From assembly GCA_020635715.1 (NCBI GenBank), contig JACJZG010000001.1, forward strand, positions 186,001 to 250,000: 64,000 nt of DNA, in the 5' to 3' direction. Shown in pieces: positions 18,889 through 27,177 of this stretch. Numbering within the stretch: position 1 is the stretch's first letter; every line of letters starts with the position of its first letter. The position numbers and the translations under genes are program-made. The notes below the pieces were generated by a model that was given only the letters and a program-made list of their open reading frames with translations, searched no databases and was not told where the DNA came from. The stretch is from Flavobacteriales bacterium (GTDB lineage: Bacteria > Bacteroidota > Bacteroidia > Flavobacteriales_F > PHOS-HE28).

Positions 18889-19064
18889 TGCAGACCCTGC
18901 TCACCATCCTGATCGTCCTGGGCGCGGTGGCCTACGTGGCGGCGCAAGGGGTGGCCTCGTGGCCGCGCAGGAACGTAGCTCGCAACAGTGGACCGGTACC
19001 CGCGCCAATGGGCGGGTGCGGCAGCTGCGCCAGCTGTGGTGCCTGCCCGCGGCCGCGCGCGTGA
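18888..19064 (+). CDS. small Cys-rich membrane protein of the feo operon
   Basis: 58 aa. One N-terminal transmembrane helix (LLTILIVLGAVAYVAAQGV) and a short tail ending in GGCGSCASCGACPRP, with four Cys in C-x-x-C-x-x-C-x-x-C spacing. Small Cys-rich proteins of this kind commonly follow feoB (FeoB-associated Cys-rich membrane proteins); a role in iron handling or redox is inferred. Its ATG overlaps the feoB stop (TGATG), so it is translationally coupled. Confidence 0.8.
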   Translation: MQTLLTILIVLGAVAYVAAQGVASWPRRNVARNSGPVPAPMGGCGSCASCGACPRPRA

Positions 19065-19089
19065 TCAACGGCCGGACACCTCCACCCTC

Positions 19090-19449
19090 ATGAACGAACA
19101 GGCAACGATCGGCCAACGCACACTGGCCTGGCTGTCGTGGACCATCGGGTCCCTCGTGCTCGCATTCCTCCTCTTCATGCTCGTGGGTCACCTCACCGGC
19201 GATGCGAATGGTCCGGAGGGCATGCGCTTCACATCCACCATGGACCTGGTCGGCTTCCTGCTCTTCCCGGTGAGCACGATCCTGGGCCTGCTCGTGGCCT
19301 ACCGGACACCCCTTGTCGGCGGCCTCATCGCCATGATCGGCATCCTTGTCCTGCTGTGCCTGCGTCCTGATCTGCTGGTGCCCGAGTTCCTGTGGCTGCT
19401 GGCACCCGGCCTGTTGTACGCGATCCGCGGGTGGCTCCTGCGCCGCTGA
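19090..19449 (+). CDS. small integral membrane protein, function unknown
   Basis: 119 aa with about four hydrophobic segments (TIGSLVLAFLLFMLVGHL; DLVGFLLFPVSTILGLLVAY; LVGGLIAMIGILVLLCL; LWLLAPGLLYAIRGWLL). The ATG at 19090 was chosen because upstream in-frame sequence overlaps the previous gene. It lies 25 bp after the Cys-rich gene and before a strong terminator, so it is probably the last gene of the feo operon. No family recognised with confidence. Confidence 0.7.
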   Translation: MNEQATIGQRTLAWLSWTIGSLVLAFLLFMLVGHLTGDANGPEGMRFTSTMDLVGFLLFPVSTILGLLVAYRTPLVGGLIAMIGILVLLCLRPDLLVPEFLWLLAPGLLYAIRGWLLRR

Positions 19450-19471
19450 GCGCCCGGTGCCAGGTGCCCCG

Positions 19472-19513
19472 GAACGGAAGAGGGCCGCCCTGTTCGGACG
19501 GCCCTCTTCGTTC
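19472..19513. terminator. bidirectional rho-independent-type terminator
   Basis: Near-perfect inverted repeat: GAACGGAAGAGGGCCG (19472-19487), an 11-nt loop, then CGGCCCTCTTCGTTC (19499-19513). This makes a 15-bp stem with one bulged base. It sits between the convergent feo operon and the lipoprotein gene ending at 19528, where it can stop both transcripts. Confidence 0.8.
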
Positions 19514-19527
19514 AGGCGGAATGATGA

Positions 19528-20424
19528 TCAATTGCACCCCATGGTGCCGAAGCCGGGCACCACGCTGAAATCCGGATCATCCTCGCCATCCTCGTCGAAG
19601 AAGCCAACTCCCTCGATCGCGTAATAGTTGCCGTTGAAGCCGATCGACCCGCCGTTCACGGTGAGGTCCCCGTCGCGCGAGATGTAGACCCCGCCGTCGT
19701 TCTGGAAGCTCACCACGAAGGAGAAGCCGAATCCATCCAGGTCCTCCACATCCTGCCCCAGGTCGTCCAACCAGTTCAACACCTCGTAGTCGGTGTTCTC
19801 CAGCTGATCGGCATAGACCAGGTAATAGGCGAAGCCATGGAAGTAGTCGAAGATGTCGTCCTCGTTCTGGTCGAAGTCGCCATTGATGAGCGCGTCGAAA
19901 TCACCGGCGATGCCGATGACCCCGGCCACCTCGGAGATCCCGCTGTTGAACAGGTCCATGCCGAAGGCCTCCTCGTCGATGCTGAAGCACACGGCGTACT
20001 GGATGTCCAGCGAGGCACTGCCTGCCACCACGGTACCGCCGCCACCGCCGATGCCGGCACCCGGTTCGGTGATGACCATGAGGCCCTGGCTCTCGGACCA
20101 GGTCCATTCACCACCATTGCTGCTGGCGAAGTTGATCCCGTCCGAAGGCGGATCCACGAAGTTGAAATCACGGCTGCCATCCGCGCCCTGGCGGAAAACG
20201 ATCACCCGGTCCATGCGACGGTTGTATACGCCGATCGCAGGAAGCTGCTGTGCAGCCTCCAACAAGCGTTGCTGCTTGGCTGGATCGGTGATCCGTTCCT
20301 GCCGGGCCGCTGGTGGAACGGTGTTGCTCTCCTTGCTGCAGCCGGCCAGCAGGCCCACGCTCAGCACGAGCACACCACCGAACTTCAGCAGCGTTGCGTT
20401 CCGATGATACTTGGTCCTTTTCAT
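19528..20424 (-). CDS. lipoprotein, function unknown
   Basis: 298 aa from the ATG at 20424 (MKRTKYHRN...), chosen because it gives a lipoprotein signal with lipobox L-A-G-C (VGLLAGCSKES). The mature part is acidic and glycine-rich with long Asp/Tyr-rich segments (for example FDQNEDDIFDYFHGF) and a VFRQGADGSRDFNFVDPP segment. No domain is recognised. It probably sits in the periplasmic leaflet of the outer or inner membrane. It lies 27 bp downstream of the beta-barrel gene, likely the same transcript. Confidence 0.7.
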   Translation of the reverse strand: MKRTKYHRNATLLKFGGVLVLSVGLLAGCSKESNTVPPAARQERITDPAKQQRLLEAAQQLPAIGVYNRRMDRVIVFRQGADGSRDFNFVDPPSDGINFASSNGGEWTWSESQGLMVITEPGAGIGGGGGTVVAGSASLDIQYAVCFSIDEEAFGMDLFNSGISEVAGVIGIAGDFDALINGDFDQNEDDIFDYFHGFAYYLVYADQLENTDYEVLNWLDDLGQDVEDLDGFGFSFVVSFQNDGGVYISRDGDLTVNGGSIGFNGNYYAIEGVGFFDEDGEDDPDFSVVPGFGTMGCN

Positions 20425-20451
20425 ACCCGTAAGGTATTGCATGAGCGGGTC

Positions 20452-21153
20452 TTAGAACACCCAGCCCAGACGGATCTGACCGTTCACGTTCGGGCCGACC
20501 TGCAGGCTGGTCTCCGTATCCACCTTCGAATCCCCATCATTGCTCACCAGACCGGTGCCATCCGCATTGAGGGATTGAGTGGTCACCTTCTTGGTCAGGT
20601 CGGTGCTGAAACCAACGCCGAAACCGATCTCGGTGCCCAGGTACAGGTGGTGCGCGATGTAGTAGTCCACACCGGCCACGGCGTTCAACCCGAGGTTCAG
20701 GTTGCCGCCCTTCTCCACGTCCTCACCAACGAGGCTGGCGGTGTATTGGGTCTCGCTCTTGCTGGTGGTGGCCATGTACCCGATGTTCAGCACGCCGCCG
20801 ATGTATGGTGAAAGACGCTCGGTCCCGGCGAAGTGCTTCTCAATACCCGGCTGGATGTTGATGGAGAAGGAACCGTCGGTGTCCTTCAGCTCCTTCAAGG
20901 ATGCACCGTTCTGATTGTCCTCATCCTGCGTGATGGTGGTCGTGTTACTGAAGCCGAGGAACACGCCCAGACGGAAGGCGCTGGTCTCCGTACCGAAGGA
21001 ACGCATCTTGATGCCCGTGATGCTTACCGGGCTTCCGCCGAGGGGGGCGAAGTTCACTTCCAAGGTGTGCTCACCGGCCGCAGGCTTGTACTGGGCGCTC
21101 GCCGTGCCGATGGTGAAGGCCGCAAGGGCGGCTGCAAGAACTACTCGTTTCAT
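20452..21153 (-). CDS. outer-membrane beta-barrel protein
   Basis: 233 aa from the ATG at 21153, which yields a clean signal peptide (MKRVVLAAALAAFTIGTASAQ). The mature protein alternates polar and hydrophobic residues in strand-like segments (LEVNFAPLGG, FRLGVFLGFSN, INIQPGIEKHF, YIGGVLNIGYMATT, LGLNAVAGVDYYIAHHLYLGTEIGFGVGFS) and ends in an aromatic residue (QIRLGWVF), as expected for an OprF/OmpW-like eight-stranded barrel. Probably first gene of a two-gene unit with the lipoprotein at 19528-20424. Confidence 0.8.
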   Translation of the reverse strand: MKRVVLAAALAAFTIGTASAQYKPAAGEHTLEVNFAPLGGSPVSITGIKMRSFGTETSAFRLGVFLGFSNTTTITQDEDNQNGASLKELKDTDGSFSINIQPGIEKHFAGTERLSPYIGGVLNIGYMATTSKSETQYTASLVGEDVEKGGNLNLGLNAVAGVDYYIAHHLYLGTEIGFGVGFSTDLTKKVTTQSLNADGTGLVSNDGDSKVDTETSLQVGPNVNGQIRLGWVF

Positions 21154-21385
21154 GGGTTTGGGGATTGTTGAGCGCAAATCTTGGGGCTCGGGACCGGTCC
21201 GTGCATGATCCCGATCAGCCGTTTTCGCACAACCCGTGTGGAGAATTAGAAGCGGATCACGGTGATCCCCGTATTGCACACGCGGGCCCGATCACAGGGA
21301 ACCAACCGCCAGAACGGGAATGATCCCCGGATCCATCGTGGACATTCCGTTCCGCTCCGTTGAGCGAGCCCCCCGTGGACGGTGC

Positions 21386-21393
21386 TAATCTTG
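21386..21393 (+). promoter_or_regulatory. possible -7 element of the 972-aa T9SS cargo gene
   Basis: TAATCTTG lies just 7 bp before the ATG at 21400. It matches TAnnTTTG with one substitution. The spacing would give an almost leaderless transcript, so it is tentative. Confidence 0.3.
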
Positions 21394-21399
21394 CAGGCG

Positions 21400-24318
21400 A
21401 TGTCGTGGCTCCTCTCCCGCCAGGCGCTTCTCCTTGCCGGCCTTTTCACCGTTCTCCGCATGACCGGACAAACGGTGATCGTGCATGAGGTGTCCAATGG
21501 CCCTGCGGGGAGCCAGGAATACGTGGAGCTGCTGGTTGTGCCCAGCACGCCGGTGGAACCGTGCACGCCGCAGACCTGTCTTGATATGCGGGGCTGGATC
21601 CTGGACGACAACAATGGTTATCACGGCTCCAACGGAGTGGCGCAAGGCGCAGTGCGCTTCGCCGACCATCCGCTCTGGAGCTGCGTCCCTGTCGGCACCC
21701 TCATCACCATATACAATGCCGAGGACATCAACCCATCCATCCCCGCGACCGATGTGGACCTGGGCGACGGGAATTGCAGCTTGGTGATACCCAGTTCGGA
21801 CCTGCTCCATCTGGAATACTCGGACATCACACCGGCAGCCGTGCTCTGCGATGATCCCGGTGGATGGGGCCTGGACCCCATCCCGACCTGGCAGAGCAAC
21901 ATGGCCCTGGCGAACACCGGTGATTGCGTGCGGATCTCCGACGCGGCGGGTTGCCTGGTGTTCTCGTTCTGCTACGGCAATACGAACACGAACGCCACGG
22001 TGCATTTCCCTGGCAATGGCAGCGACCAGGTCTGGTCCTTCGTGGACGGCGACCCCACCAATGCCGCGGATTGGGTGCAAGGCTGCGCGGGTGATGTGGC
22101 CGCCTGTGGTGGCGATGATCAGACCCCCGGTACGGCGAACGGCGCCGCCAATGCGGCCTGGCTGGCCACCTTCAACAACGGCTGTGCACCCGTGGTGGCC
22201 GAGGATCCTCTGCTGGTGACCGCCAATGGCACGACCGCCTGTGACTGCACGGGCACCGCCACCGCTGAAGCTACCGGATCCTCCGGACCGTACGCCTTCA
22301 CCTGGTACAATGCGGACTGGACCACCACCGGCCAGAACACCGCCTTGGCGAGCGACCTCTGCGCAGGCACCTACCATGTGATCGGCATCTCCGCCACCGG
22401 TTGCCGCGATACGGCCACGGTGTTCCTGGACGGCGGCACTTCACCGGATGCGGGCACCGACGCTGTGATCGACCTGTGCAGCGATGCCGCTGTGGTGGAC
22501 CTCTTCACGCAACTCGGCGGCTCGCCGGATGCCGGTGGCCAGTGGACGCCCACCCTGCCAGGTGGCGGCCTCTTCGATCCCGCGAACGATGCGCCGGGCA
22601 TCTATACGTACTCCCTCGACCCGGTAGCCGGCTGTCCTCCTGCATCAGCGACGGTCACCGTATCCGTCGGCACCATACCCCAGGTGACCGTGAACACCAC
22701 CGGTGAGAGTTGTGCGGGTGCCGGCGATGGCGGCATCCTCCTCACCATGGACCCACCTGGTGGATACACGATCACCTGGAGCGGTGGTCTTCCGGATGGC
22801 GCTGCGCAGACCGGACTTTCGGCGGGGAGCTGGGATGTGCGTGTGAGCAGCACCACGGCCTGCTTCGTCGACCTCACCGTCGCCATCACCTCCCCACCGG
22901 CCATCGTTGTGGTGGTGTCGACGGAACCCGCCCAATGCGGCAACACGGATGGCAATGCGTGCGTGGAGGTGAGCGGTGGTGTGGCGCCCTACGCCATCAC
23001 TTGGGACGATCCTTCGGAACAGGAAGGGACGTGCGCCACGGACCTCGGCGCGGGAACCTATTCCGCGACGATCACCGATGCGAACGGGTGCCAGTCGATC
23101 AGCGAAGCGATCGTTGGCAGTGCCAGTTCGAGCTTCACGGTGAGCAGCGCAGTGACGGATGTGAGCTGTGCGGGCGAGGCGAACGGTGCGATCGACCTGA
23201 CGATCGAACCACCCGGGGACTATGCCGTTGATTGGGAAGGTCCGGATGGATTTGTGGCGAACGGCGCTTCGATCAATGACCTGCTCGCTGGCGGCTACGC
23301 ATACGTGGTCACGGACCCGCTCGGCTGCAACGTGAACGGCAATGAGACGGTGGATGGTCCGCAGGCACTGCAGCTGGAACTCACCACGGAGGCGACCACT
23401 TGCGCTGGTGCCTGCGATGGCAGTGTCCTACCGGCCGTGTCGGGCGGTTCGCAGCCTTGGAGTTATGCGGTGGATGAGATCGCGTACACGCTTCCGATCG
23501 ATGCCTTGTGCGGTGGCGATCATACGCTCACGGTGGAGGACGCACTGGGCTGTACCCTCACTGTGCCTTTCACGGTGGACGAAGGTCCCGCAGGCATCCC
23601 GCCCTCGATCATCGGACCTGAAGCGCTCTGCTCCGGTGATGACCCCGTTGCGCTCGAAGCCGGGCCCGCCGGCGGAACGTGGAATGGGCCCGGCGTGGAC
23701 CTCGCTGGTCTCTTCGATCCGGAGAACGCAGGTGTGGGATCGCACACCATCACGTACACGATACCCTGTGCGTCCCCGGCGGAGCTTGTGATCGCCGTGG
23801 TGCCCGTGCCGCAAGCCCGGTTCATCCTGCCCACCGAAGGTGAGCTGATCGTGAACACCAGCACCGGTGGCGGTCTTTTCCAATGGTACGTGGATGGTGA
23901 GGCCGTTGTTGGCGATCCGGACCTGGTGCTGCCCGTTGGACCGACCAATGGTGAGGATGAGGCGGTCACGATCTGCCTTTCCGTGCGCAATACACTTGGC
24001 TGCGCGGATAGCACCTGCTCGGTGTACGTCTTTCCCTCGGAAGTGGCCGTTCATGTGCCTAACGCCTTCACCCCGAACGGTGATCTGTTCAACGATCGTT
24101 TCCTGGTGCATTGGGCGGGCCCCGCACCATCCACGTTCAACCTGCTCATCTTCGATCGGTGGGGCCGCACGGTGTTCACCGCGAGCGATAAGGACATCGG
24201 CTGGGATGGCACGAGCGGTGGAACCACCGTGCCGATCGGTGTCTACCCCTGGCGGCTGCAGGCCACGGTGAACAAGAAGCCCATCCTGCTGAACGGGCAC
24301 GTGACGCTGGTGCGTTGA
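21400..24318 (+). CDS. secreted lamin-tail-domain protein, T9SS type B tail
   Basis: 972 aa from the ATG at 21400 (MSWLLSRQALLLAGLFTV..., signal peptide). Residues ~25-190 look like a lamin-tail domain (IVHEVSNGPAGSQEYVELLVV, then DMRGWILDDNN). A middle region has several SprB-like repeats with paired Cys (for example TTGESCAGAGDGGILLTM, TTEATTCAGACDGSVLP). The last ~85 residues are the gliding-motility-associated C-terminal domain (HVPNAFTPNGDLFNDRF, IFDRWGRTVF, GWDGT, ending in VTLVR). It is predicted to be exported by Sec and T9SS to the cell surface. It converges with the delta-60 repeat gene (4 bp between stops). Confidence 0.85.
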   Translation: MSWLLSRQALLLAGLFTVLRMTGQTVIVHEVSNGPAGSQEYVELLVVPSTPVEPCTPQTCLDMRGWILDDNNGYHGSNGVAQGAVRFADHPLWSCVPVGTLITIYNAEDINPSIPATDVDLGDGNCSLVIPSSDLLHLEYSDITPAAVLCDDPGGWGLDPIPTWQSNMALANTGDCVRISDAAGCLVFSFCYGNTNTNATVHFPGNGSDQVWSFVDGDPTNAADWVQGCAGDVAACGGDDQTPGTANGAANAAWLATFNNGCAPVVAEDPLLVTANGTTACDCTGTATAEATGSSGPYAFTWYNADWTTTGQNTALASDLCAGTYHVIGISATGCRDTATVFLDGGTSPDAGTDAVIDLCSDAAVVDLFTQLGGSPDAGGQWTPTLPGGGLFDPANDAPGIYTYSLDPVAGCPPASATVTVSVGTIPQVTVNTTGESCAGAGDGGILLTMDPPGGYTITWSGGLPDGAAQTGLSAGSWDVRVSSTTACFVDLTVAITSPPAIVVVVSTEPAQCGNTDGNACVEVSGGVAPYAITWDDPSEQEGTCATDLGAGTYSATITDANGCQSISEAIVGSASSSFTVSSAVTDVSCAGEANGAIDLTIEPPGDYAVDWEGPDGFVANGASINDLLAGGYAYVVTDPLGCNVNGNETVDGPQALQLELTTEATTCAGACDGSVLPAVSGGSQPWSYAVDEIAYTLPIDALCGGDHTLTVEDALGCTLTVPFTVDEGPAGIPPSIIGPEALCSGDDPVALEAGPAGGTWNGPGVDLAGLFDPENAGVGSHTITYTIPCASPAELVIAVVPVPQARFILPTEGELIVNTSTGGGLFQWYVDGEAVVGDPDLVLPVGPTNGEDEAVTICLSVRNTLGCADSTCSVYVFPSEVAVHVPNAFTPNGDLFNDRFLVHWAGPAPSTFNLLIFDRWGRTVFTASDKDIGWDGTSGGTTVPIGVYPWRLQATVNKKPILLNGHVTLVR

Positions 24319-24322
24319 GCGA

Positions 24323-25726
24323 TCATTCGCGGATCACACGCAGCCTTGTGACATCCCCTTCGGCGGTATGCACTTCCACGATGTATGCACCCGGCGTTGA
24401 GGGTAATCGCAGTTCATCTCCATCACGGATAAGGCGCATCGGCTCCACCACCTGACCGCTCATATCCAGGATCTGGACAGAATGAGTCGTTCCGGCGCCT
24501 GTGGCACTCAAGCGCACCACACCATCGCTGGGATCCGGCCATACCCTCAGCGTCGAACTGTCATGCTCAGGCACCCCAACATCCGCGCTGGTAAGTCGTA
24601 CGATACTGCCCACCGCATGCCCATCGTAGTCATCGAACTGACCTCCCGCCAGCACCCTTCCATCCGGCAGCGCTTCCAGATCCACCACCACCTGCAGGCC
24701 GCCGAAGAAGCCACTGCCCGTGTCGAAGGTGGGATCGTCAGCACCCGTGCTGGTCACCCGTTCAACCCCTTGCGCGCCGCAGAACAGGATGTGACCATCG
24801 GACTGGATGATCGCATCCAGCACCCCATACTGCGTCGTTGCACTGGCATCGAAGCCCATGTCGCGCGAACCATCCGTGTTCAAACGCACCAACCCGTTCG
24901 CCGTGGCACCTGCCCAGGTGAAGAGGTCGCCGCCGCAAAGCACCCTGCCATCCGCCGCGATCGCCACTGCCCTGATGGAAACACCCGAGCCTCCTCCTGC
25001 TCCTGGATCGAAGTCGGTGTCCACCGAACCGTTGGCGTTCAACTGCACCACCTTGTTCCGCGTGAGCCCGTTGAAGCTGCTGAAGTAGCCGCCCAGCACC
25101 ATACGACCATCGGTCCGCAATGCGATCGCGTTCACCTCCGCTTCCGCACCGGTTCCGGTGTTGAAGCTCGGATCGATGCTGCCATCCGCCATCAATCGCA
25201 CGATCCCGCCGACGTTCACCCCATTGAATTGATCAAAGTGTCCGGCAACAAGGATCCGTCCATCGGGTTGGATCACCAGATCATCCACCCAGTCGTTCGC
25301 CGCCGTGCCGATGGCAAAGGTGCCGTCAACCGATCCATTCGGCATAAGACGCACCAATCGGCGCGACGGAACACCATCGAAATTGAAGAATGTCCCACCA
25401 ACAAGGATGCGACCGTCCGCCTGCACCGCGATGCGATGAACGCGACCATCAGGACCATCCCCGGCATCGAAGCTCGTGTCCAAAGCGCCATCCGCACCGA
25501 GCCGGACCACCGCTGGAACCTGCGTTCCGTTGTACAACGAGAGCTCATCACCCGCGATCAGCAGCTTTCCATCGGCTTGCCGCGCAATGGTATAGACATC
25601 ACCTGCGAAGCCGGTGCCCTGCACGAAGGTGGGATCGAAGGTTCCGTCGACCTGGGCATGGATCCGATGATGTAGAAGCGATAAGACGGCGGCCAGGACG
25701 GGGAACAGGGTTGAGGATCGCACCAT
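24323..25726 (-). CDS. delta-60 repeat protein with T9SS type A tail
   Basis: 467 aa with signal peptide (MVRSSTLFPVLAAVLSLLHHRIHAQ). About seven repeats of the delta-60 type (D-x-x-F-D/N-x-G-x-G, then VxAIAxQxDGRILVGGxF, then RLxxDGSxD) make a beta-propeller-like array covering residues ~27-370. The C-terminal ~85 residues are a T9SS sorting domain (LRVWPDPSDGVVRLS ... VIRE; a PDPS variant of the usual PNP). Predicted surface or secreted protein of unknown function. Confidence 0.85.
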   Translation of the reverse strand: MVRSSTLFPVLAAVLSLLHHRIHAQVDGTFDPTFVQGTGFAGDVYTIARQADGKLLIAGDELSLYNGTQVPAVVRLGADGALDTSFDAGDGPDGRVHRIAVQADGRILVGGTFFNFDGVPSRRLVRLMPNGSVDGTFAIGTAANDWVDDLVIQPDGRILVAGHFDQFNGVNVGGIVRLMADGSIDPSFNTGTGAEAEVNAIALRTDGRMVLGGYFSSFNGLTRNKVVQLNANGSVDTDFDPGAGGGSGVSIRAVAIAADGRVLCGGDLFTWAGATANGLVRLNTDGSRDMGFDASATTQYGVLDAIIQSDGHILFCGAQGVERVTSTGADDPTFDTGSGFFGGLQVVVDLEALPDGRVLAGGQFDDYDGHAVGSIVRLTSADVGVPEHDSSTLRVWPDPSDGVVRLSATGAGTTHSVQILDMSGQVVEPMRLIRDGDELRLPSTPGAYIVEVHTAEGDVTRLRVIRE

Positions 25727-25774
25727 GTGTGATGACTTTCACATACATCGGTATCCCCTGTCGATCGTGAACGA

Positions 25775-27103
25775 TCAAGGCGTGTCGCGGCCCAGGTGTT
25801 CACCTTCCAGCTGGTCCATGACGCGCTGTTGTCGCTGGACATTGATCCATTGCACAACCACGGCGCTCAGCACCACCAATGCGCCGAAGACAAGGAAGGT
25901 ACCCGGCCACGATGTCCATTCACGGGCCGGACCGATCAGCGCCGCACCCGCGCCACGCCCCATGTTGCCGATGGCCATGAAGAGCGTGAACTGTGTGGCG
26001 GCCACGCGGCGCCAGCACATGGCCATGCTCGTGGCCAGGTAGGCCACCATCAGGAAAACGATCAGCAGTTGTGACACCCCGATGAGCGCGGTGCCGAAGC
26101 CGTTGCGCATCCAGTGCGCGTGCGAAAGGGCCACACCCACACCGAGCAGAACGAGCAGGCCGAGGTAGACATTCATCAACCGCACATGGCCCAGCCGATC
26201 GACCAGCCACCCACCCACGGCCATCGCCGCCAGCGCGGAAAAGGTGTGCGCCGTGGCCAGCGTGTTAGCATAGCCTTCGTTCGACCATTCAAGTCGCTGG
26301 ATGGTGAAGACCGGCAACAAGGCATCCATGTACCCCATCACCATGCCGAAGAAGAAACCGGCCACCGCCATGGCGATGCTGCCGCGCAGGGTGAAGGCTT
26401 TCCGCAGGGTGATGCCGATGTCGCGCCAGCTGCCTACCTGCATGGCCAACGCCTCCGGTGAGGCCGCACCGGGTGTCCAGGGCAAACGTCGTTCTCCCGG
26501 TCGCTCGCGCAGGTAGAGCGGGAGCAGCATGATACAGGCCACGCCCAGGGCAAGGGCCGCCACCGCCGCGTCCAGCCCATGACGGTTGATCAGCCAGGTG
26601 CTCAACGAGAGCGATGCCGCCGTTCCCAAGGTCTTCGCACCCCACATGAGCCCGTTGGCACGCGCCTGCTCCTGCAGCGGGATCACATCCACCGCCATGC
26701 CGTCGGTCGCCACGTCCTGGAAGGCCCCGAAGAAGCTGACGACGAAGCCGGCGGCAGAGAGCCATGTGAGATGCTCCAACGGCGCAGGCACCGCACCGAG
26801 CAGCAGGAGGCTGAGGATCAATCCCAGCTGACCGAAGAGCACCCAGGGCCTCCTGCGTCCCATTGGCAGGAAGGTCCACCGATCCATCAGCGGGCCGGCC
26901 AGCAGCTTGAAGCTCCATGGCAAGGTGATCACCGCGAGGTAGGCGCCGATGGGACCCGCCTCCACCCCGTTCAACGCAAGCCACGCCGGTATGCCGAAGA
27001 AGGTGAGCCCTTCCGGTATCCCTTGCGCGGCGTACAGTGCGGCGAAAGTGATGTAGCGCCAGGGAGCACTTCGGCTGAGGGCTGGATGGTGCATGTGCGT
27101 CAA
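25775..27103 (-). CDS. MFS transporter, AmpG-like
   Basis: 442 aa with about 12 transmembrane helices. The N-terminus (LYAAQGIPEGLTFFGIPAWLA; ITLPWSFKLLAGPLMDRW; PMGRRRPWVLFGQ) matches the AmpG/PAT branch of the major facilitator superfamily; AmpG imports muropeptides during cell-wall recycling. FQDVATDGMAVD in helix 4-5 is also typical of this branch. The substrate is inferred only from family resemblance. It appears to be monocistronic. Confidence 0.8.
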   Translation of the reverse strand: MTHMHHPALSRSAPWRYITFAALYAAQGIPEGLTFFGIPAWLALNGVEAGPIGAYLAVITLPWSFKLLAGPLMDRWTFLPMGRRRPWVLFGQLGLILSLLLLGAVPAPLEHLTWLSAAGFVVSFFGAFQDVATDGMAVDVIPLQEQARANGLMWGAKTLGTAASLSLSTWLINRHGLDAAVAALALGVACIMLLPLYLRERPGERRLPWTPGAASPEALAMQVGSWRDIGITLRKAFTLRGSIAMAVAGFFFGMVMGYMDALLPVFTIQRLEWSNEGYANTLATAHTFSALAAMAVGGWLVDRLGHVRLMNVYLGLLVLLGVGVALSHAHWMRNGFGTALIGVSQLLIVFLMVAYLATSMAMCWRRVAATQFTLFMAIGNMGRGAGAALIGPAREWTSWPGTFLVFGALVVLSAVVVQWINVQRQQRVMDQLEGEHLGRDTP

Positions 27104-27177
27104 ATGTGCGCAACATGCCGCGGATGGGGACTGGTGGAATTACGAGGAGCTCCTCACATGGACGGTGATCCAACCCT